5,751 bases of DNA from an uncultured Solobacterium sp. (GTDB lineage Bacteria; Bacillota_I; Bacilli_A; Erysipelotrichales; Erysipelotrichaceae), in NCBI GenBank assembly GCA_937895985.1, contig CALBKL010000280.1, positions 1-5,751 of the forward strand, given 5' to 3'. Below, one piece after another: positions 5,425 through 5,751 of this stretch. Made by a program: the position numbers and the translations under genes. How positions within the stretch are numbered: the stretch's first letter is position 1; each line of letters opens with the position of its first letter. Under the pieces are notes generated by a model. That model was not told the DNA's origin. It worked only from the letters and a program-made list of their open reading frames with translations, and made no database searches.

Positions 5425-5751
5425 ATTTGATAAATGTACTAATGTAACCTTGAATAAAGATCCATAGGACGATGAGTGGGATGACATAGGAGATATATAG
5501 TCGTGTCCATGTAGGGAACTTGATTCCTTTTCCTTCGTTGGCTTCTTGAATAAAGTTCTTGAAGCCCCAACCGTATTTGCTGGTGCAGAATAATAGGAAG
5601 ATCAAAGATCCAAGTGGTAGTAGGTTATTACTAACGATGAAGTCTTCTAAGTCCATAATATTTGTGCCTGCACCTAAGGGTGTGATGTTTTGTAATAGAT
5701 TAAATCCCAGAATACATGGTAGTGATAATACGATGATAACAATCGCATTGA
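5423..5751 (-). CDS. NSS/SNF-family sodium-dependent transporter, C-terminal part (5' partial)
   Basis: The frame stays open to the window edge, giving 108 C-terminal residues; the 77 residues after the internal ATG at 5656 are only part of it. The sequence fits the end of bacterial sodium:neurotransmitter-symporter proteins, which move amino acids or related compounds with Na+ across the cell membrane. It shows a hydrophobic helix (AIVIIVLSLPCILGF), a loop with the conserved pattern MDLEDFIVSNNLLPLGSL, a helix through LLPLGSLIFLLFC, a Lys/Glu-rich loop (NEGKGIKFP), and a last helix through YISYVIPLIVLWIFIQGY. The substrate-binding helices (TM1, 3, 6, 8) are outside the window, so the substrate is unknown. 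The stop codon (5423-5425) lies in the T-tract of the facing operon's terminator. Confidence 0.85.
   Translation of the reverse strand, partial: NAIVIIVLSLPCILGFNLLQNITPLGAGTNIMDLEDFIVSNNLLPLGSLIFLLFCTSKYGWGFKNFIQEANEGKGIKFPTWTRLYISYVIPLIVLWIFIQGYISTFIK

Overview
The window looks like chromosomal DNA of a low-GC, Gram-positive-type bacterium (Firmicutes/Bacillota). The sequence is AT-rich, start codons follow purine-rich GAGG-type Shine-Dalgarno sites at 4-7 nt, and there are rho-independent terminators, a lipobox lipoprotein and cell-wall genes of the L-Lys/D-Asp type. From memory of these protein families I would place it in or near the Erysipelotrichia. That placement is inference; no rRNA or other marker is present.

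Region 1 (1-3260, + strand) is a tight peptidoglycan operon. It holds an ATP-grasp carboxylate-amine ligase resembling D-aspartate ligase (5' end outside the window), an aspartate/glutamate-family racemase, and a MurE-like Mur ligase. The gaps are 9-11 nt, and the ribosome-binding sites overlap the preceding stop codons. The likely logic is that the racemase makes D-Asp from L-Asp, the Mur ligase adds residue 3 (probably L-Lys) to UDP-MurNAc-L-Ala-D-Glu, and the ATP-grasp enzyme couples D-Asp to the residue-3 side chain as the interpeptide bridge. The operon ends in a long two-way terminator shared with the tRNA gene facing it.

Region 2 (3268-3436) holds tRNA-Thr(CGT) on the - strand with its own good promoter. 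A short divergent intergenic stretch follows, containing an 8-bp perfect inverted repeat and a weak candidate promoter for the next operon.

Region 3 (3437-5424, + strand) is a three-gene operon: an unrecognised lipoprotein, a GltD-like NAD(P)H/FAD oxidoreductase that lacks the usual N-terminal iron-sulfur domain, and a 115-aa multi-pass membrane protein of unknown function. It ends in a textbook hairpin plus T-tract terminator.

Region 4 (5423-5751, - strand) is the C-terminal end of a sodium:neurotransmitter-symporter (NSS/SNF) family transporter, converging on operon 3. Its stop codon lies inside the T-tract of that terminator.

No insertion sequences, CRISPR arrays, phage genes or rRNA were seen. 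The most notable items are the complete D-Asp bridge cassette with its variant MurE, and the stripped-down GltD-like enzyme between a lipoprotein and a small membrane protein.
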